From Buddleja alternifolia (taxonomy: Eukaryota > Streptophyta > Magnoliopsida > Lamiales > Scrophulariaceae), in the NCBI GenBank assembly GCA_019426215.1, contig CM033401.1, positions 9,491,134 to 9,555,133 of the forward strand: a DNA stretch of 64,000 nucleotides, read 5' to 3'. The position numbers and the translations under genes are program-made. The number at the start of each line of letters is the position of its first letter. The first letter of the stretch is position 1. Shown one piece after another: positions 36,335-47,834 of this stretch. The notes below the pieces were generated by a model. That model was not told the origin of the DNA, did no database searches, and saw nothing but the letters and a program-made list of their open reading frames with translations.

Positions 36335-37724
36335 TGATGGGTTTGAGTGGAGATGATTTCAAATATCGAAGTAAATTAACCTAAAAGGTAGACAAAATTG
36401 AGCCAAGACGGAGTCGAGATGGGTCGTGGTAGATCCGGGGTTGTGAAATAGGGTCGGAAGAGACCGAGACCGTGAAGGAGTCGAAAACTAGAGTCAGAGC
36501 AGTGTGAGGCACGCATCGGGGTGCCCAGATCAATATTGGTGCCCGGGAGAGCCCATGCACGAATGTGCGTGGCTGTACGCGTGTTTTTGGCGAGAATTCA
36601 TGTTTTGGGGTACAAGTTGGATGATTTTGACCTATTTGAATCCTAGTTTGATTAGAATAATTTCCTATTGTGTTTAGGAAATATTCCCTTTGTTTATTAG
36701 GATTGTTTTCCTAATTTGTTAGGGTTTAGGTTTCTCTAGTATTATAAATGTGAGAACTCTACTTGTAATTGATTGAATCACTCATTGAGAAATAAAGATG
36801 TAATCTAGGTCGGCTTGTGGATGTGGGCAATTATGCTGAACCACGTAAAACCCTCGTATCGTTATTTTCATATTTAAGCTTAAATTTATTTGTTTCTGGA
36901 CTTTTCTTCGTGCTCTGATGCTACCATCCCTAACAACTTGTATCAGAGTCGTAGGTTATAGATTTTTAAGAGCTCCTAAATCTATATCTATGGGGAAGTG
37001 TTTTTGGTTAAACGCAAATTTCATCGTGGGAACAATAGTATGAGATTAAATAATAATTAGGCTCGACAATTTCATTCCAGAGAGCATGAATTGAGGTCGT
37101 GGTGAAGACAAAGAAGATGATAGAGGAGGATGGAGTCAGTTAGATCGCCAACCAGAGAAGTGTAATCCCATTGAACGTTAACGAGAAAATGTTAGAAAAT
37201 CGTGGTGCAAACAGATAGGCAGATTCGTAGCGGCAGAGGCAGTGTGTTGGCAGGTGGGTAGACACGAAGCCAATGGAAACAGTTGTGGTACCGCGGGAAA
37301 ATCGGTAGAGCCAAAGGTCAGAGAGCAAATCCCTATTGCCGAGAGGAAATGAAGGAGTTGCTAGAGCCTGGGGCCAAAGTTACGGTGCCAAGAAAGCAAA
37401 TCCATCGAGCTAGAGGTCAAAGTGAGAGAATCAGTAGCTGAGAGGGCATAGCCGTGTAGTCGAGAGACCGGAGAGGCAGTGTTGTGGAGACATGACCACG
37501 TAGAGATAAACCATTAAAGCAAGAAGCGGCACCGGAAGGGGTTGACCATGAAGTCGAAAGTTATGGAGGCTGGATGCAAAGTCAGGTAGGGAGAGTCGCA
37601 GAGTTGTGGGGATTTTTTTTTTTTTTGGCAGAGGCATGTGACATAGCTCGTCGAGTGGGAGCATCATGTAGGTATATCAATGAGCCATTGAAAAACCAAG
37701 TGGATGGATCAGACATAGCTCATG
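36335..37724 (+). mobile_element. small non-coding LTR element, copy 1, 3' truncated
   Basis: The LTR (36335-36935) begins TGATGGGTTTG and ends CATCCCTAACA, followed by a primer site TTGTATCAGAGTC (36938-36950). The interior matches 51304-52110 of copy 2 up to 'atagctcatgca' (37714-37725), after which copia RT begins. The 5' flanking CATCC (36330-36334) is the same as in copy 2. No coding frame; the short frames at 37140-37328 and 37431-37667 are shadows. Confidence 0.85.
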
Positions 37725-39411
37725 CAGTCCAAAGATTATGTGTCTCCATTTATTTCTGACCCTGCTGCTATTAATTCTGTTACTCATCATCCTTTGTCTA
37801 GTTATATCCAGTATAATAATGTTAGTTCTAAGCATAAAGCTTTTCTTTCTGCTATTTCTAATGATTATATACCATCTAGTTTTTCTGAAGCAAGTAAAGA
37901 CCACAAATGGCAGAAGGCAATGGAAACAGAAATATCTGCTCTAGAACTTAATAAAACCTGGGATATAGTTGAGTTACCTACTCATAAAAAACCTATAGGA
38001 TGTAGGTGGGTATATAGCATTAAGTATAAATCTGATAGATCAATAGAGATGTACAAGGCTAGGCTAGTTGCTAAAGGATACACTCAGGTAGAGGGGATTG
38101 ATTACACTGAGACTTTTTCCCTAGTAGCCAAGCATGTTACTGTGAGACTTATAATATCTATGGCTGCTAAATATAATTGGCCATTATGGCAAATGGATGT
38201 TACTAATGCTTTTTTGCAGGGAGATTTGAATGAAGAGATTTATATGGTTTTGCCTCAAGGATTCCGTATTCCTCATAAATATGGTAAGGTACAGGTTTGT
38301 AAATTAAACAAGTCATTATATGACTTGAAACAGGCTAGTAGGCAGTGGAACTCTAAGTTCACTGTTGCAATGCAAGAACATGGTTTTACTCAATGCAAAA
38401 AAGACTATTCTCTGTTTATTAAATCAAGGGGGGTAGTCTGGTAATTTTATTGGTTTATGTTGCTGGTAATGATGATTCTATGATTGATGAATGCAAAACA
38501 TATCTCAATCAGATTTTTCAAATGAAAGACCTAGGAAGCCTGAAATATTTTCTTGGCATTGAAATAGCAAGATCTAAGAAGGGGATACTTATAAATCAAA
38601 GGAAATATGTTGTAGAATTATTAAGTGAATCAGGTATGTTGGGTTGCAAACCAGTTGGGATCCCTATTGAACAGAATGCAAAGTTCACTAATTCAGATCT
38701 TGATCGAGAAGATCCTTTAATAGACAATATCAGTGAATATCAAAAGATAGTGGGGAAGTTGATTTATCTCTGTCTTACCAGGCCTGACATCAGTTATGCA
38801 GTACAGGTACTTAGCCAATTCACGCATGGACCAAGGAAATCTCATCTTGATGCTATGTACAGAGTATTGAGGTATTTGAAGGGTAAGCCAGGGATAAGTT
38901 TATTAATGTCTTCTAACACTAACGTTGATTTAAATGTGTTTTGTGATTCAGATTGGGCCTCCTGCCCCATGACAAGAAAGTCATTAACAGGATTTGCAGT
39001 AAAATTTGGAGATTGTTTAATCTCATGGAAGGTAAAGAAGCAAAATACAGTGTCAAGAAGCTCTGTAGAAGCTGAATATAGAACTCTTGGTACTGCCACT
39101 TATGAGGTGCTATGGCTGTTAAGCATTCTCAAGGATTTGAAGATGATATCACATTACCAGTAAAAGTGTACTCTGACAGTAAATCAGCATTACAGTTGGC
39201 ATCCAATCCAGTATTCCATGAAAGATCTAAAAACATAGAAGTGGATTGCCACTTTATCCGGGAGAAGATTCAACAAGGAATTATCAGTACCAAATTCATT
39301 CAGTCTAATGAACAACCGGCTAACCTGTTTACCAAGGCATTAGGAAAAGCTCAATTTCAGTATTTGCTTGGCAAGCTTGGAGTCCAGGATCTCTTTGGAC
39401 GTCAAGCTTGA
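37725..39411 (+). pseudogene. Ty1/copia RT and RNase H, catalytic YVDD lost
   Basis: The first open stretch (37722-38444) has KWQKAMETEISALELNKTW, GCRWVYSIKYKSD, YKARLVAKGYTQVEGIDYTE, LWQMDVTNAFLQGDL and KSLYDLKQASRQWNSKF, the N-terminal two thirds of copia RT. A stop and frame change follow. The second stretch (38450-39163) starts LVYVAGNDDS, where the family has YVDD plus three residues before AGND, so the catalytic Asp pair is deleted. It goes on through GSLKYFLGIEIARSKKG, LIYLCLTRPDISYAVQVLSQ and RNase H (CDSDWA, SRSSVEAEYRTL). A third frame (39112-39411) carries the RNase H end with KVYSDSKSALQLASNP and FIREKIQQGIISTKFI. Not functional. Confidence 0.93.
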
Positions 39412-39418
39412 GGGGGCG

Positions 39419-39594
39419 TATTAAGTTTTATATTTTCTTATATTTGGTGTTTAGCACTTTTAGATGTATTAGTTTACACGCCTTTGTGAAAGTTGTAATA
39501 TAGCTGTTGGGTAGCTATAAATAGTCCCAGTCTTTGTTTTTTATTATCCTGATTATTCATTCTTCATGTAATCTCCAAATTAATTCATCATCAA
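39419..39594 (+). repeat. copia 3' LTR, left part
   Basis: Follows a polypurine tract (39410-39416) after the RNase H stop and starts TATTAAG, a TGTTAAG with its second base changed. It is interrupted at 39594 by the gypsy element and continues at 47217-47249, ending TTTTAACA. Total about 210 bp. Confidence 0.7.
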
Positions 39595-41322
39595 TGTCAC
39601 GCCCCCAAAATTGGGGTCGCGTGATGGCCATGTCCCCAAGCCCGAAAGAACTTAAAGACACGAAACCCAGAGGTTCAAAGCAATACTAACAATGAAATTT
39701 AAAACTTCTCCTTTATTACAATCGCTCAAAAGTTCAGAAATAAAACAGGGTTTTCGTAAAAACGACAAAAATCTCAAAAACATTTATTTAATTCAAAAAA
39801 TTCTAAAAGTAACATCCTAGCTAATCACCATCTTCACCACCCCAAATATTGTTCCTCGTCCTCCTCTGACTCGACTAAACTTTCTGCAAAATCTAGAATC
39901 GTGGTATGAGCGACAAAGGTCGCCCAGTAAATAGTCCTAACGCCTTCTATCGGTCTAGAGCATGTTAAGTATGTATACATTTTAAAAATCACGTGAAAGC
40001 ATAAAACGAACTATTTTTGCTAAACCAAATTACTTTAAAAAAAGGGGTTTTCAATTCAACAAAAACTTACATATATATAGCATGTGATCGACTTTGTAAG
40101 CAAATCAAAATTTAGAATCACTTTATCAAATAACTTTAAATAGATCAATCTATCAAAGAATTTTTCTAATGCTCATGAACTTCTTAGAACCTAGTAGTAA
40201 ACTTGATCAAGTCCTAGCTGTTTATCCCGCTAGGTAGGCCAAAACTGCTATTAATTCGCCGCAGTAGGCTCAAAGGTTCAAACACTGCTATTAATTCGCC
40301 ATAGGAGGCTCAAAGGTTCAAACACTGTATATTTAAAGCCCTACAGGAGGCCCGGAATTAATTCCTTACCAATAGATACCAATAATTCAGAGCATACGAA
40401 TCATTCACAATTTCTAAAGGAATCTTTTAACACTAGCAAATTGACAGTTTACAAAACATAGATCACATGGTAGTAATTTTATATAAGAAAACTAAATCTA
40501 GCATGCTCAAGACCTATTTTAATATCAAAATAGTTTTACAAAATATAACATGGAGTTTTGAAATAAATTTCACAAATAATAGAAGGGTGAAAACCACTTA
40601 CTATTTTGAAACTCGATTTAGCTACACGTCTGTGGGGGTTTTCGGATCCTACAACATTGAAATTACAAAGTAAGAACCTAATTGTTATCATAAAATACTA
40701 TAGAGAAAACTAGGGTTTTTCAAAATATCTACCTCACCGTCAGCCCGAGCTTGAACAACAACAGCCTCCTCGGATTTTTCTAATGAACTTCCTAAGCCTA
40801 GATGAAATTTGAGGGAGAAATATGAATAAGAGGTGCAATTTTCGTATGCATAGGTGGGGGCTATTTATAGGGGAGTCTGGGGTTCAGTTAGAAGAGTTTG
40901 AGTAGGTTTCTAAGTCCCTAAGGGGTTAGATATGATGAGATAGGCTTAAATCCACTAGATTTGGTAGATTTGAGGTGATATGCTCATCTAAATCACGTGT
41001 TAATTAATATATCCAAAAATTCATTATTTAATTGAGAAAACAAGTAGAAAGATACATCTATATATAAATATAATTATTACTGATAATGCATTAAAAGAGT
41101 TTGGATAAGCTTCAAGTTGTTAGAGTTAAATTTTTGTTAGGGTTTGATAACAACAACTTAGATGTAGGGTTGTAACCAAGTTATATCCCTAGATTTTAGT
41201 TGATTCTAATATATCATTTTAAATAAGTTGGTAATATCTAAATATATATATATATATATATATATTCTATTTAATAATAGCTTAATTGATAATTATATAA
41301 AACAAAGGGGTGGGGTGTTACA
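39595..41322 (-). repeat. gypsy LTR, left copy (3' LTR of the minus-strand element)
   Basis: 1728 bp. Contains about 40-bp tandem units at 40211-40351 and a (TA)n tract at 41241-41265. A small open frame (40467-40673) is conserved in the right copy only because the LTRs are nearly identical. Confidence 0.95.
40211..40351 (+). repeat. ~40-bp tandem units with self-complementary arms in left gypsy LTR
   Basis: Units carry CCTAGC/GCTAGG (40213-40218 with 40229-40234), ACTGC/GCAGT, CTAT/ATAG and CTGTA/TACAG arms around AT-rich loops, joined by 'aggctcaaaggttcaaacact'. The right LTR has one more unit in the same place (46079-46240). Confidence 0.75.
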
Positions 41323-41345
41323 TCCTCCCTTCCTTATAAAAAGTT
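41323..41345 (-). promoter_or_regulatory. polypurine tract of the gypsy element
   Basis: On the minus strand AAGGAAGGGAGGA directly precedes the LTR start TGTAACACC. This is the plus-strand primer position for reverse transcription. The upstream 'cgaggacgaaactt' is typical of this chromovirus group. Confidence 0.8.
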
Positions 41346-41389
41346 TCGTCCTCGAAACTTAAGAAAATTTAGATACCTTGGTTCGAGAA

Positions 41390-42480
41390 GAGGTGCGGAT
41401 AGCGGTTACGCATGTTTTCCTCTAGCTCTCATGTTGCTTCCCGCTCAGTGTGGTTGGACCATTGGACTTTTACATACGGAATCGTTCTGCGTCGTAAGAC
41501 CTGGTCTTTGTGATCCACAATGCGCAGTGGAAATTCCTCGTAACTTAAATTCTCCTCGATTAGTAGTGGCTCAAATTCCAACACATGGCTCGCATCTCTC
41601 GTTTTTTCTTAGTTGTGATACATGGAATTCGTTATGGATAAAGTTAGGATAAGGAAATTTGATAGGATAATTCTCCCACTTTCTCGAGAATATCAAAAGG
41701 TCCAATATAATGTGGGTTCAGTTTTCCAATTTTCCCAAAGCGTACAACTCCTCAGATAGAGGATTTCTTAGGTACTTCTTCTCCTCTTCTTAGAAGTTTG
41801 ATGATTTTCTCATATTATCCGCCTAAGTTTTCTTCTTATCTTGAGCTATTTTCAATCTTTCTCAAATCTTAGAAAATTTCCCAGAGCGATATGTACTAAT
41901 TCCAGCCACGTGATCCTTGTCTTACCAATCTCATCCTAATACGATGGTGATTTACAGTTTCGCCCTTACAAAACCTCGTACGGGGCCATATCTTATGCTA
42001 CTATGGTAATTATTATTATTGTAAGACATAGTATTCAAGTATCCCTTAAAATCTTATGTACATGCCTTTAGCATATTCTCTATAGTTTGTATAGTCCTTT
42101 TAGATCGGTTATCAGTTAGCGGGTGATAGTTCGTGCTCAATTCTATCTTAGTGCCCATCACTTGCTGGAAACTTCTCCAAAAACGCATGTGATACGAGGG
42201 TCTTGGTCTGACAAGATGCTATAGAAATGCTATGTAATCTTACTATGTTGTCCATGTAGGACAATTTGTCCAAGGTAATGGTTGCACGCACAGGTAAGAA
42301 GAATGCATATTTGGTCAGTATATCAATAATCACCCAAACAATGTCTTATCCTTCACTAGTTTTAGGTGGTCCCATTACAATGTCCAAAGTAATATTGTCT
42401 AATTTCCATTCTGAGATTTCCAGAAGATGTAGCGATCCTCCAGGATGTTTGTGCTCGACCTTGACCTATTGGCATACCAA
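41390..42480 (-). pseudogene. gypsy integrase and chromodomain-type tail, degraded
   Basis: From 42333 to 42148 one frame reads MIIDILTKYAFFLPVRATIT and LDKLSYMDNIVRLHSISIAS, the catalytic-core region of gypsy integrase (D-RLTKYAHFLP ... IVRLHG). Near 41580-41390 broken frames give EENLSYEEF, VLRRRTIPYVKVQWSNHTE and REATWELEENMR. This is the (I/V)PxVKVxWxNHxxEEATWE signature at the end of chromovirus integrases, next to the chromodomain. Numerous stops. Confidence 0.85.
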
Positions 42481-43369
42481 TCATCAAGCCACGAAATCAG
42501 CTACGTTTTCCAGAATAAGCCCCCCTTCAAGTCTCTACACATCGTTGTATTCACCCAGTGTATAGAGAATTTTGAGCTTTTGTCAAAATTTCTTTTCTTA
42601 GCTTCTCATCTCTAGAAATGCACAATTTTCATCTCATCTAAAACTCTCATCTCTTCTAACTTGAGAATAAGTCAACAATCCTTTTATCTTTTCTTGTACT
42701 TTACTCTCTCAGAGTTCGAATTTCAAGTTATTTTAATCATTTCAATAATAGGTTGGTGGCTTTTTTTTTTGAAGCAGCTAGTACATTCTCTGTAGATTCT
42801 ATTACTTCAAGTTCTAAGGATTCCATTTCTCTTACCTGCATGTCCGTAAAACTATTGTTTTTCTTCCTACTTAGAGCATCTGCCATGTAGTTCACCTTCC
42901 CCCGGCTATAATGTTTAAGTCGTATTCCATTAAAACTGTAACTATCTCATTTGCCTCACATTTAATTCCAATAAAGTAACAAGATATTCGAGGGTTTTGT
43001 GGTCGATATATATATATATATATATATATAAATATTTTTCTTTATAAAGATAATGTCTCCATATAATTAGGGCAAGGACTAAGAAAGCCAACTTTAATTC
43101 AGGTCGTGAGTGATTATGCACATAAGGTTTCAGCTGCCTTGATAACTAAGCGATTACTTTCTAGTTTGGCATTAGGACACACACTAGTCCATTTTATTTT
43201 ATGCATCAGCATATAAGACAAATCCGCATGTCTTTGATGATAAAGTCAATATAGGTGTAGATGCAAGCATTTGTTTTAACTACCCAAAATTTTTATCATA
43301 CTGCGGGTTCCAATTGACTTTAGCTCTCTTTTGAGTCAACTTGGTTAGGGCAGGGAAAAGATTTGAGAA

Positions 43370-43965
43370 TCATTCTACGATATTCTTGTAACATTCGTCT
43401 AGCCCTAAGAAACTTCTTAGATCGATGACATTGGTCGGTTTGGACCAATCTGCAATTTCATAGGTCTTTTTAGGGTCTTGATTATTCCATCCTGATCTAA
43501 AATTCATACTTGCTGAATTTTGAGTATAGCTTTTTTCCTTTTTCCTTCTTAATGTTCTCAATATGATTCTAAGGTGCTCTTTATGATTTTTTTCACTGAG
43601 TATATCATCTATAAGTACCACAAAAACTTATGAATTTGGGCTTTGTATATTGAGTCTTAATCCGTAAATGTGACTAGAGCATTCGTCAATCCAAAAGACA
43701 TTTTCAAAACTTCATAATGCCTGTACTTCTTCCTAAAAAATAGTATGAGGTATGTTCTCGACCTCAACCTTTTGCTAACGGTATTCGGATCTTAAGTCTA
43801 TCTCAAAAAAATACTTTGGCATCCTTTACCTAGTCGAACAACTCATCGATTCTTGATAAGGTATATCTATTCTTTATAGTGATCTTGTTCAGATATCTAT
43901 AATCAATGCATAACCACAACCTCTCATTTTTTTTTTCATCACATATAGCATCGGGGCTCCCCATG
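43370..43965 (-). pseudogene. gypsy reverse transcriptase, degraded
   Basis: Near 43950-43800 the minus strand reads LWLCIDYRYLNKITIKNRYT and SRIDELFD (family: [26 protein letters not shown]). Around 43760-43640 it reads HYEVLKMSFGLTNA. From 43621 to 43370 one frame gives LIDDILSEKNHKEHLRI and SKPTNVIDLRSFLGLDECYK, where the family has the catalytic F(I/V)DDIL and the RPTNVTEIRSFLGLAGYYR segment. Frames change at least three times. Confidence 0.88.
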
Positions 43966-45433
43966 GAGATACACTAGGATGGATATGTCTTTTATCAATA
44001 AGTTCTTAATTTAAAACTTTAACTCTCTTAGGTCAGCGAGAGATATCCTATGAGACTCCTTGGAAATATGAATTAATCATGAAACTAAGTTGATTTCAAA
44101 TTATGTCCTAAAGTAGTGGTTTAGTACTTCATTCTTTGCCAGAACTTGATCGGCGCGGTCTTGGAGTTTAACTAAGTGTTTGGTGAGTTCCTTTCAATGA
44201 TCAAATGCTTCTAATAGTTGAGTTGTGGACTCGACGGGGGCTGAAGGAAGTCTTTATGGGTGGATACTCATGGTCTATGGTTTGGGCCATATTCTATAAG
44301 GAACGTTTTTTTTTTAAAGGAAAAAGTTCAACGTTGGTGGAGAAATAATTTTTTTTTTTGGTTGCTTAACATAAAGGAATTAGACTACTAAACTTTATAA
44401 GTTACAAACTTCATGTATATTTTTGAAACTTAACTAACATGAAACCTTCTAAAATAAGAAATATTTATTTATTTGAAATGTTAGTTTCACATTCTTTAAC
44501 TTTTAGAAACTAAAGAGAAGTTGAAAAGAAAAAAAAATAGAAATTAAGTGCATGGGTTAAGAAAATAGAGCTACTGGTTTAATAGCATACTGGTTTAATA
44601 GCAAAGTGCATCTTAAATGAAAGTCATTGAATTATCATTGGAAAATATATTTGTGAACTTTCAAAATATTTTTTTTTAATTTTTTTTTTGAAAACTGAGA
44701 AATATGTCAGAATTTAATCATTTAAAAAAAATTGCGGAACTTGGTCAAAAGTACTAAAATTCGTGAGTAATAGTGTGATAAAGAATAGAATTACTTAAAA
44801 GTGGAAAGAAGTCCTTAAAAAGCTTCTTTTTTTTTTTTGGATAAAGGGTCGAGAAAAGAAAACAATGGCGATGAGTGGGGGCCCTAATTGCTAAAAATAT
44901 AACAACTAACTTCTTTTCAAAAGATGAGCGGAATTCAGAGGTCCTAAGTTCACATTGCCATCCTAAGATTCAATTCGAAAATTGATCCGTACACGTAATG
45001 TATCCTAAATTCACTTAATGTTCTTTAAGTAATAACTAATAACAATGCATATGATTTATTTATTCTCTGAAGTTCGTGCAAAGAGCCACTTTAATCATAT
45101 AAAATTCCTAAAATCTTCGCTCTGCTACTTTTCTTTTCTCCATCCCACGCAAACTATTAACTTGAAAAAAGAAATGTGGCCCGTTCCAGTTAATTTACAA
45201 TGGTATCCTAAACGGTTTCTTAATCACGGGTGAGAATTACTAATTGTACTAAAGACTAAAAAGGGACTAACTATAGGGTATCCAAATCAAATTTCTTAAT
45301 CTATGGTTCAAAAATCTTTTTTTTCCCAACTTTCTTGTACAAAACCTAATTCACCTAAACCACTATTTATACTTATGATTATAGAGCACGTTTACCTTAT
45401 CTTGAACCTATTAATTCAAAGATCGGATCCTAT
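43966..45433 (-). mobile_element. gypsy 5' interior, no gag recognised
   Basis: About 1.5 kb between the primer site and RT, too short for a normal gag plus protease. It is AT-rich and full of stops. I recognise no zinc knuckle (CX2CX4HX4C) or DTG/DSG protease motif. It is probably deleted and decayed. Confidence 0.5.
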
Positions 45434-45445
45434 GCTCTGATACCA
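45434..45445 (-). promoter_or_regulatory. primer-binding site of the gypsy element
   Basis: TGGTATCAGAGC on the minus strand, three bases inside the right LTR. Eleven of its bases complement the 3' end of plant initiator-Met tRNA. Confidence 0.92.
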
Positions 45446-45448
45446 CTC

Positions 45449-47211
45449 TGTCACGCCCCCAAAATTGGGGTCGCGTGATGGCCATGTCCCCAAGACCGAA
45501 AGGACTTAAAAACACGAAACCCAGAGGTTCAAAGCAATACTAAAAATGAAATTTAAAACTTCTCCTTTATTACAATCGCTCAAAAGTTCAGAAATAAAAC
45601 AGGGTTTTCGTAAAAACGACAAAAATCCCAAAAACATTTATTTAATTCAAAAAATTCTAAAAGTAACATCCTAGCTAATCACCATCTTCACCACCCCAAA
45701 TATTGTTCCTCGTCCTCCTCTCACTCGACTAAACTTCCTGCAAAATTTAGAATCGTGGTATGAGCGACAAAGGTCGCCCAGTAAATAGTTCTAACGCCTT
45801 CTACCGGTCTAGAGCATGTTAAGTATGTATACATTTTAAAAATCACGTGAAAGCATAAAACGAACAATTTTTGCTAAACCAAATTACTTTAAAAAAAAGG
45901 GGTTTTCAATTCAACAAAAACTTACATATATATAGCATGTGATCGACTTTGTAAGCAAATCAAAATTTAGAATCACTTTATCAAATAACTTTAAATAGAT
46001 CAATCTATCAAAGAATTTTTCTAATGCTCATGAACTTCTTAGAACCTAGTAGTAAACTTGATCAAGTCCTAGTTGTTTATCCCGCTAGGTAGGCCAAAAC
46101 TTCTATTAATTCGCCGCAGTAGGCTCAAAGGTTCAAACACTGCTATTAATTCGCCGCAGTAGGCTCAAAGGTTCAAACACTGCTATTAATTCACCGCAGG
46201 AGGCTCAAAGGTTCAAACACTGTATATTTAAAGCCTTACAGGAGGCCCGAAATTAATTCCTTACCAATAGATACTAATAATTCAGAGCATACGAATCATT
46301 CACAATTTCAAAAGGAATCTTTTAACACTAGCAAATTGACTGTTTACAAAACATAGATCGCATGGTAGTAATTTTATATAAGAAAACTAAATCTAGCATG
46401 CTCAAGACCTATTTTAATATCAAAATAGTTTTACAAAATATAACATGGAGTTTTGAAATAAATTTCACAAATAATAGAAGGGTGAAAACCACTTACTATT
46501 TTGAAACTCGATTTAGCTACACGTCTGTGGGGTTTTTCGGATCCTACAACATTGGATTTACAAAGTAAGAACCTAATTGTTATCATAAAATACTATAGAG
46601 AAAACTAGGGTTTTTCAAAATATCTACCTCACCGTCAGCCCGAGCTTGAACAACAACAGCCTCCTCGAATTTTTCTAATGAACTTCCTAAGCCTAGATGA
46701 AATTTGAGGGAGAAATATGAATAAGAGGTGCAATTTTCGTATGCATAGGTGGGGGCTATTTATAGGGGAGTCTGGGGTTCAGTTAGAAGAGTTTGAGTAG
46801 GTTTCTAAGTCCCTAAGGGGTTAGATATGATGAGATAGGCTTAAATCCACTAGATTTGGTAGATTTGAGGTGATATGCTCATCTAAATCACGTGTTAATT
46901 AATATATCCAAAAATTCATTATTTAATTGAGAAAACAAGTAGAAAGATACATCTATATATAAATATAATTATTACTGATAATGCATTAAAAGAGTATGGA
47001 TAACCTTCAAGTTGTTAGAGTTAATTTTTTGTTAGGGTTTGATAACAACAACTTAGATGTAGGGTTGTAACCAAGTTATATCCCTAAATTTTAGTTGATT
47101 CTAATATATCATTTTAAATAAGTTGGTAATATCTAAATATATATATATATATATTCTATTTAATAATAGCTTAATTAATAATTATATAAAATAAAGGGGC
47201 AGGGTGTTACA
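45449..47211 (-). repeat. gypsy LTR, right copy (5' LTR of the minus-strand element)
   Basis: 1763 bp, aligned end to end with 39595-41322. I count on the order of 30 substitutions plus small indels, one extra 40-bp unit at 46079-46240, and a shorter (TA)n. Confidence 0.95.
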
Positions 47212-47216
47212 ATCAA

Positions 47217-47249
47217 TGAAAAGTTCTTTAGTTTTTCATTATTTTAACA
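47217..47249 (+). repeat. copia 3' LTR, right part
   Basis: Continuation of 39419-39594 beyond the gypsy insertion, ending ATTTTAACA. Confidence 0.65.
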
Positions 47250-47824
47250 CGTGTTAATTTTATATTTCGTTTGGATCAATTGATTATCTCTTTTGTAAGT
47301 ACAGCCGTGTCAAAATTAGTTTCATTTGGGTTAATTGATTATCTCTCTCTTTAAGCATATTCGTGTGTTGAACTTATATTGCGTTTGGATTAATTATCTT
47401 TTCTTTGAATACGGTCGTGTTGAAATTATATTTTTAGTTTATTCCATAATATAGTTGCACTCTAAATGATATAACTCAAATTTCTATGTAAGAAAATATT
47501 TTATTCACTTAATAAATATAAATTAAGTAAAATACAAAATGAAACACCATTTAACAATAGAAACTTCGGGGCAGCTCTTTTGAAGAAAACATCATCGGGT
47601 ATTCTATTTGTAGTGCATATTTGCTAGTTGTTAATTACCGTTAATTCATGATGGATGTTTTAATTATTAAACGTTCACATGGCAAGTTACGTCCTAAAAC
47701 CGAAGAAATAGCGTAAATGTGTAATAATTCTCAAATTCATGTAACCAAAAATGCAATTTGCACCATGGAGATCATATCTGACAACTACGTATAATATACT
47801 TGTTATGGATAAAAAGAAGAAATA
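47250..47824 (+). repeat. paralogue of the 57000-57225 segment, then spacer
   Basis: 47250-47515 contains the 'tttaagcatatccgtgtgttgaacttatattgcgtttggattaattatc' unit and the downstream 'ccataatatagttgcactctaaatgatataactcaaattt' block, as at 57050-57222. Here the sequence runs on as 'ttattcacttaataaatata', giving a LINE-free version of the site at 57224. 47520-47824 has no recognised feature. Confidence 0.75.
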
Positions 47825-47834
47825 AAAATCACTA

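Larger units (their letters stand above)
39595..47211 (-). mobile_element. Ty3/gypsy chromovirus (Tekay/Del-like), complete with TSD
   Basis: Two LTRs (39595-41322, 1728 bp; 45449-47211, 1763 bp) start TGTCACGCCCCC and end GTGTTACA on the plus strand. ATCAA is duplicated at 39590-39594 and 47212-47216. A primer site (45434-45445) inside the right LTR and a polypurine tract (41323-41333) inside the left LTR show the element reads on the minus strand. Minus-strand order: RT, integrase, chromodomain-type tail. The 4.1-kb interior is frame-broken throughout and gag/protease were not recognised. It sits inside the 3' LTR of the copia element. LTR divergence is about 2% by eye. Confidence 0.95.

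Noticed and set aside
40211..40351. Regularly spaced ~40-bp repeats resembling a CRISPR array
   Set aside because: They lie inside an LTR of a eukaryotic retrotransposon, with near-identical linkers, only a few units and no unique spacers.
40467..40673. 68-codon open frame present twice (also 46362-46568)
   Set aside because: Conservation reflects identical LTRs from a recent insertion; no codon-level signal can be inferred from two young copies.
47800..47834. ATG at 47800 as the start of a host RNase H-like gene
   Set aside because: The first 12 codons lie in flanking DNA and target duplication; the LINE sequence begins at 47835, so the frame is accidental.
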